DNA of 64,000 nt from SZUA-318 sp964412015 (GTDB lineage Bacteria; Gemmatimonadota; Gemmatimonadetes; Longimicrobiales; Gaopeijiaceae), in contig CAYPMO010000015.1 of NCBI GenBank assembly GCA_964412015.1, forward strand, positions 6,292 to 70,291. The letters are read 5' to 3'. The notes under the pieces are model-generated. The model did not search any database, had not been told where the DNA came from, and worked only from the letters and a program-made list of their open reading frames with translations. Numbering within the stretch: position 1 is the stretch's first letter; every line of letters begins with the position of its first letter. A program made the translations under genes and the position numbers. Below, piece after piece: positions 60,964 to 64,000 of the stretch.

Positions 60964-61730
60964 GACTCGATCGCCTCACGCAGGCTTTGGATGACGTCCG
61001 CCATGTCCTCGCTCCCGGTGACCTTGAGGAAGATCTCCTCGAGATGCGCTCCGCCCGCGTGCGCCTGTGCCCTCAGCTCCTCCAGCGTCCCGAGCGCGAT
61101 GATCTTCCCGTCGCTGATGATCGCGATGCGGTCGCAGAGCGCCTCGGCCACCTCCAGCGTGTGCGTGGAGAGGAACACCGTCCCTCCCTGGCCGACGAAG
61201 GCGCGCAGGAGGTCCTTGAGCACCCGCGCCGAACGGGGGTCGAGACCCACCATCGGCTCATCCACGACGATCAACTGCGGCTGGTGGATCAGCGCGGAAC
61301 TGATCAGGAGCTTCTGGCGCATGCCGTGCGAGTAGCTCTCGATCAGCTCGTCTTTCCAGGGCGCGAGGTTGAAGAGCTCGAGCAACTTGTTCGCCCGTGC
61401 CTCCGCCTCGGCCCCGTCCTTGCCCCACAGCCCCGAAACGAAGCGGAGGAACTCTCCCCCGGAGAGCTTCTCGTAGAGGAACGGGCGGTCGGGCACGTAG
61501 CCCACCCTGGTCTTGGCCCTCTCCGGGTTCTCCAGGAGGTCCTCTCCCGCCACGCGGATCCGCCCCGCGGTCGGTCGCAGCACACCGGCGACCATGCGGA
61601 TCGTGGTGGTCTTCCCCGCCCCATTGGGCCCCAGAAACCCGAAGATCTCCCCCCGGTGCACGTCCAGCGTCACGCCCTCGACCGCGGTGAACTTGCCGTA
61701 TCGCTTCACCACGTCCTGCAGCTGGAGCAT
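60960..61730 (-). CDS. ABC transporter ATP-binding protein
   Basis: 256 residues. Walker A GFLGPNGAGKTTTIRMVAGVL, the Q-loop around VGYVPDRPFLYEKLS, signature YSHGMRQKLLISSALIHQPQ (SHGMRQK, a relaxed LSGGQ), Walker B LIVVDEPMVGLDP and switch His in FLSTHTLEVAEALC. The tail (GGAHLEEIFLKVTG) is typical of drug/lipid-type exporters. It pairs with the ABC-2 permease. ATG 61730 was used; a GTG at 61759 is a possible upstream start. Confidence 0.92.
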   Translation of the reverse strand: MLQLQDVVKRYGKFTAVEGVTLDVHRGEIFGFLGPNGAGKTTTIRMVAGVLRPTAGRIRVAGEDLLENPERAKTRVGYVPDRPFLYEKLSGGEFLRFVSGLWGKDGAEAEARANKLLELFNLAPWKDELIESYSHGMRQKLLISSALIHQPQLIVVDEPMVGLDPRSARVLKDLLRAFVGQGGTVFLSTHTLEVAEALCDRIAIISDGKIIALGTLEELRAQAHAGGAHLEEIFLKVTGSEDMADVIQSLREAIES

Positions 61731-61801
61731 CTCGCCGGAAGGGTTCGTCTCCGTCACGGAAGTCGGTCTCGGGTGGGAGTGGAAGATGAGAGGAAAGCCG
61801 G

Positions 61802-63361
61802 CTAGGCGGCGTCTTCCCGGTCGACGACGTCGATCCGGAGGTTGCCGATCAGACGCACGATCTCGACCTGCTGGGCCAGGCCGCCGATGACGAACCGCAG
61901 GTGCGCCGCATCGGCAGGGTACTGCCCGAACGTGGGATCCACGGCGACCCACTCGCCGAGCCAGACCTCGGGCCAGGCATGGTAGTAGAACGCTCCGTCG
62001 ACGTAGACGAGCCCGACGGCCGTCCGCGCGGGAAGGCCGAGCGAGCGGGCCATCGCCACGTAGAGGACCGTGTGCTCGTTGCAGTCGCCACGCTGCGACT
62101 CCAGCACCTGGACGGCGTTGGGCACGGAGAAGGTGATGCTCTTCTCCAGCATGTTGTACACCGACGTGGTCAGCGTCCGGGCCACCTGCTTGGGGTCCTG
62201 CCGCCACTGGCTCCGTCGCGCGGTGAGCTGCCTGGCCCGTTGGGCGATGCGCGGGTCGTCGCTCTGGATGAGCGGCTCCGGCTCGAGCGCCTCCCGCAGG
62301 TCCATGCGGGGATAGGGAAGCTCGTAGCCGGGATCGAGCGCGTCCCAGGCCTCGCGGCGGACGGTCAGAGTGTCTCCGGACAGCCGCTGCCGGCCCCCGT
62401 CCAGCTGGAAGCCGGCCAGATCCACTCCGGACAGGACGAAACGGAGCTCACCGTACTGCTCGACATTCGCCAGATCCACGTTGCTGCGCACGGCCGTCGA
62501 GAGGATGACGTCCGAGTCGATGCCCGCCGCGGCGGCGCCGGTCCGTCGGGCGTCCTCCTGGGATTGGCGGGCCAGCTCGTACTCGGTCTTCTCCATCGTG
62601 AAGCCCAGCGGGCTCGCGGCCCGCAGGATGCGTCCGTCCTCGTCGATCCAGCTCTCCACCTGGATCCCGCCGAACGCCTCCGCCACGCGCCAGGCCGGAA
62701 TGGTGTCGTAATGGGCGGGACTCCAGCGCCCTGTGCCCGGATCGAGCGCGGCGCTGTCCGGGACGAAGAGCGTGTCGTGCTCGAGGACGCGCACCTCGAC
62801 CGTGCGTGTGCCCATGCTCGTGGGATCGAAGACGGGAAGCCGGATGCGGTCGCCCACCTCGAGGCCTTCGCCGACCGCCACCCTGATCGGGACCACCGAG
62901 GCGAACACCGGCGGCTGCGCCATGCGGAAGCTCAACCGCTGCTGGCTCCCCCCCGCGCGGATCGTCACCGCCAGGGTCGTGTCGGGCCCGAGCGATCCTT
63001 CGGCCTCGAACCGCCCTACCTCGCTGTCCAGCGAGAACAGGAAGCTCTCCATGACCAGCGCGGGACTCAGCTTGACGTGGGTGCGCGCCACCGCCGTGCC
63101 GGTCTGGCCGAGCGCGGGAAGCTCCAGCGTCATGAGGTCCTCGAGCTCGAACCCGTCGGGCAGCGTGTCGAGGCGCGACGTGGCCTGCCCGACCGTCCGA
63201 CCCCCCATCGAGAGCGTATAGAAGTTCACGCCGGGCGCCAGCGAGAGCGCCGCCTCGGCCAGGCGGGACAGCTCGGGCTGGAAGTATTCGCGGCGGACCT
63301 GCCAGCCCACCATGCACAGCCAAACGAGAACGATGGCCCCGCCCGCGATCCGTCTGCCCAA
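61802..63361 (-). CDS. Transglutaminase-like domain membrane/exported protein
   Basis: 519 residues. N-terminal helix (GGAIVLVWLCMVGWQV) serves as anchor or signal, followed by ~350 residues of beta-rich domain. The C-terminal transglutaminase-like domain has QRGDCNEHTVLYVAMARSLGLPARTAVGLVY (catalytic Cys) and FYYHAWPEVWLGEWVAVDPTFGQ (catalytic His and Asp). Such proteins are periplasmic cysteine proteases or cross-linking enzymes in envelope maturation. Substrate unknown. It lies upstream of the ABC exporter genes. Confidence 0.86.
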   Translation of the reverse strand: MGRRIAGGAIVLVWLCMVGWQVRREYFQPELSRLAEAALSLAPGVNFYTLSMGGRTVGQATSRLDTLPDGFELEDLMTLELPALGQTGTAVARTHVKLSPALVMESFLFSLDSEVGRFEAEGSLGPDTTLAVTIRAGGSQQRLSFRMAQPPVFASVVPIRVAVGEGLEVGDRIRLPVFDPTSMGTRTVEVRVLEHDTLFVPDSAALDPGTGRWSPAHYDTIPAWRVAEAFGGIQVESWIDEDGRILRAASPLGFTMEKTEYELARQSQEDARRTGAAAAGIDSDVILSTAVRSNVDLANVEQYGELRFVLSGVDLAGFQLDGGRQRLSGDTLTVRREAWDALDPGYELPYPRMDLREALEPEPLIQSDDPRIAQRARQLTARRSQWRQDPKQVARTLTTSVYNMLEKSITFSVPNAVQVLESQRGDCNEHTVLYVAMARSLGLPARTAVGLVYVDGAFYYHAWPEVWLGEWVAVDPTFGQYPADAAHLRFVIGGLAQQVEIVRLIGNLRIDVVDREDAA

Positions 63362-63403
63362 CGTTCCTCCTCGCCCTCGACCGGAGTCCTCCTGGGAGCC
63401 TTC

Positions 63404-63925
63404 CTAGTTCTGCATCGGGAAGCGGTCCCGGGTCAACTCGGCCACCAGCCTCCGGAACACTTCCGCCTCGTATTCGCCCGCTACCACGATCACGAGATCC
63501 AGGGGCGCGTGTCCTTCGTCCAGATGGTTCACCAGCATCTCCACCATCGCCCGGGCGGGGTCTTCCATGTCCAGGTGACCGACGCCCATGCCGAGAGGCG
63601 GAAGGGCCAGGGAGGCGAGCTCCCATTCCGCCGCGCGGCGCAGCCCGTTACGGAGCGCGCGCTGCACCGATTGCGTGGATTCGGGCTCGTCCTCCGAGGC
63701 GGTCACCACATGGATGAGGAAGCAGGGAAGGTCCCCACCGGGGGTGATGAACGCCCCACCGACGGGCAGCGTCCCCATCTGGCGAAGGCGCTCCTCCACC
63801 GTCGGACCCGCCTCCACGAGTACGTCGCGCGCGCTCGCCGTAAGTGGCGCCAGATCGGACCGGATGGGCCGGATCAGGCCTTCGCGCTGCTGGGCCACCA
63901 ACTCTCCCACCACGACGGTGATCAC
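63404..63925 (-). CDS. Macro-domain-like (Appr-1''-p processing type) protein
   Basis: 173 residues: MITVVVGELVAQQREGLIRP, RDVLVEAGPTVEERLRQMG, LPVGGAFITPGGDLPCFLIHVVTAS, ESTQSVQRALRNGLRRAAEWELASLALPPLGMGVGHLDMED. The order of strand-loop-helix, the G-x-A-x-x-T-x-G-x-L-P motif before a histidine strand, and the S-V-x-x-A-L-x-x-x-L helix then L-P-P-L-G-x-G-V fit macro domains that bind ADP-ribose derivatives. The first phosphate loop is weak, so binding may differ. Confidence 0.72.
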   Translation of the reverse strand: MITVVVGELVAQQREGLIRPIRSDLAPLTASARDVLVEAGPTVEERLRQMGTLPVGGAFITPGGDLPCFLIHVVTASEDEPESTQSVQRALRNGLRRAAEWELASLALPPLGMGVGHLDMEDPARAMVEMLVNHLDEGHAPLDLVIVVAGEYEAEVFRRLVAELTRDRFPMQN

Positions 63926-64000
63926 GGGCTTTGAAGCTCCCTAGTACTACTGTGTCATAAACTGTGGGGCCTGGGAGCCGTGCGCTCCGCAGGCCGGACA
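63926..64000. other. 75-bp intergenic sequence to the window edge
   Basis: Upstream of the macro-domain-like gene and cut by the window. A short AT-rich patch (about 63940-63962) could be its promoter. I see no gene. Confidence 0.3.

Noticed and set aside
63940..63970. Insertion-sequence terminus near the window end
   Set aside because: A short AT-rich piece with a small TAGTACTA palindrome, but no transposase, partner repeat or target duplication inside the window.

Overview
The window is a very GC-rich bacterial chromosome segment packed with protein genes, often joined by 4-bp ATGA/GTGA stop-start overlaps. I see no rRNA, convincing tRNA, CRISPR array, insertion sequence or phage. The gene content suggests a Gram-negative, outer-membrane-bearing lineage such as Gemmatimonadota, or less likely Acidobacteriota: a PadR regulator with a duplicated MacB/FtsX-type (ADOP) permease, TonB receptors with carboxypeptidase-regulatory N-termini, a phosphate-selective porin, many lipoproteins and multihaem cytochromes. 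This placement is an inference from family content only.

Region 1 (1-7409, minus strand) is the standout. One operon-like run encodes a 9-haem lipoprotein, a membrane-anchored 20-haem cytochrome, an outer-membrane beta-barrel, a 16-haem secreted cytochrome and a small TPR lipoprotein. A further lipoprotein cytochrome, cut by the window edge, shows five haem sites. At least 50 haem-binding motifs are visible. The layout of inner-membrane anchor, periplasmic haem wires, beta-barrel and lipoprotein cytochromes fits a trans-envelope porin-cytochrome electron conduit. A CcmH-type cytochrome c maturation protein lies at 20.0-20.6 kb.

Region 2 (7.7-17.4 kb) holds glutaryl-CoA dehydrogenase, a zinc-ribbon membrane protein and a lipoprotein, a divergent PadR/ADOP pair, the branched-chain aminotransferase IlvE, a second ADOP permease, and a Phd/RelE-like toxin-antitoxin pair. 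The toxin frame runs without a stop into that permease.

Region 3 (17.4-32.5 kb) is dominated by uptake. A gamma-glutamyltransferase, CcmH, DmpA-type aminopeptidase and SSS symporter form a minus-strand run. Next come a TRAP solute receptor, a TonB receptor with a Fur-box-like promoter and a cytoplasmic-looking BtuF-like protein, two alanine/glycine (AGCS) symporters, an NSS transporter and an OsmC-like protein.

Region 4 (32.6-52.0 kb) is a phosphate-starvation region. The minus strand runs from an HMGL-type synthase gene through phoB, a phosphate-selective porin, phoR, pstSCAB and phoU, then a short-chain dehydrogenase, TRAP DctQM and an FG-GAP lipoprotein. The plus strand carries a TonB receptor and a beta-helix-like lipoprotein. 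Four places have GTNAC-like half-sites repeated every 11 bp, resembling Pho boxes: upstream of pstS, on both sides of the divergent region at 46.4-46.8 kb, and upstream of the beta-helix lipoprotein gene.

Region 5 (52.1-63.9 kb) is mixed: an M20 peptidase, a sugar nucleotidyltransferase, a SIMPL-DUF1499-lipoprotein-DUF445 run, small membrane proteins, a TerB-like protein, a two-gene ABC exporter, a transglutaminase-like protein and a macro-domain-like protein.
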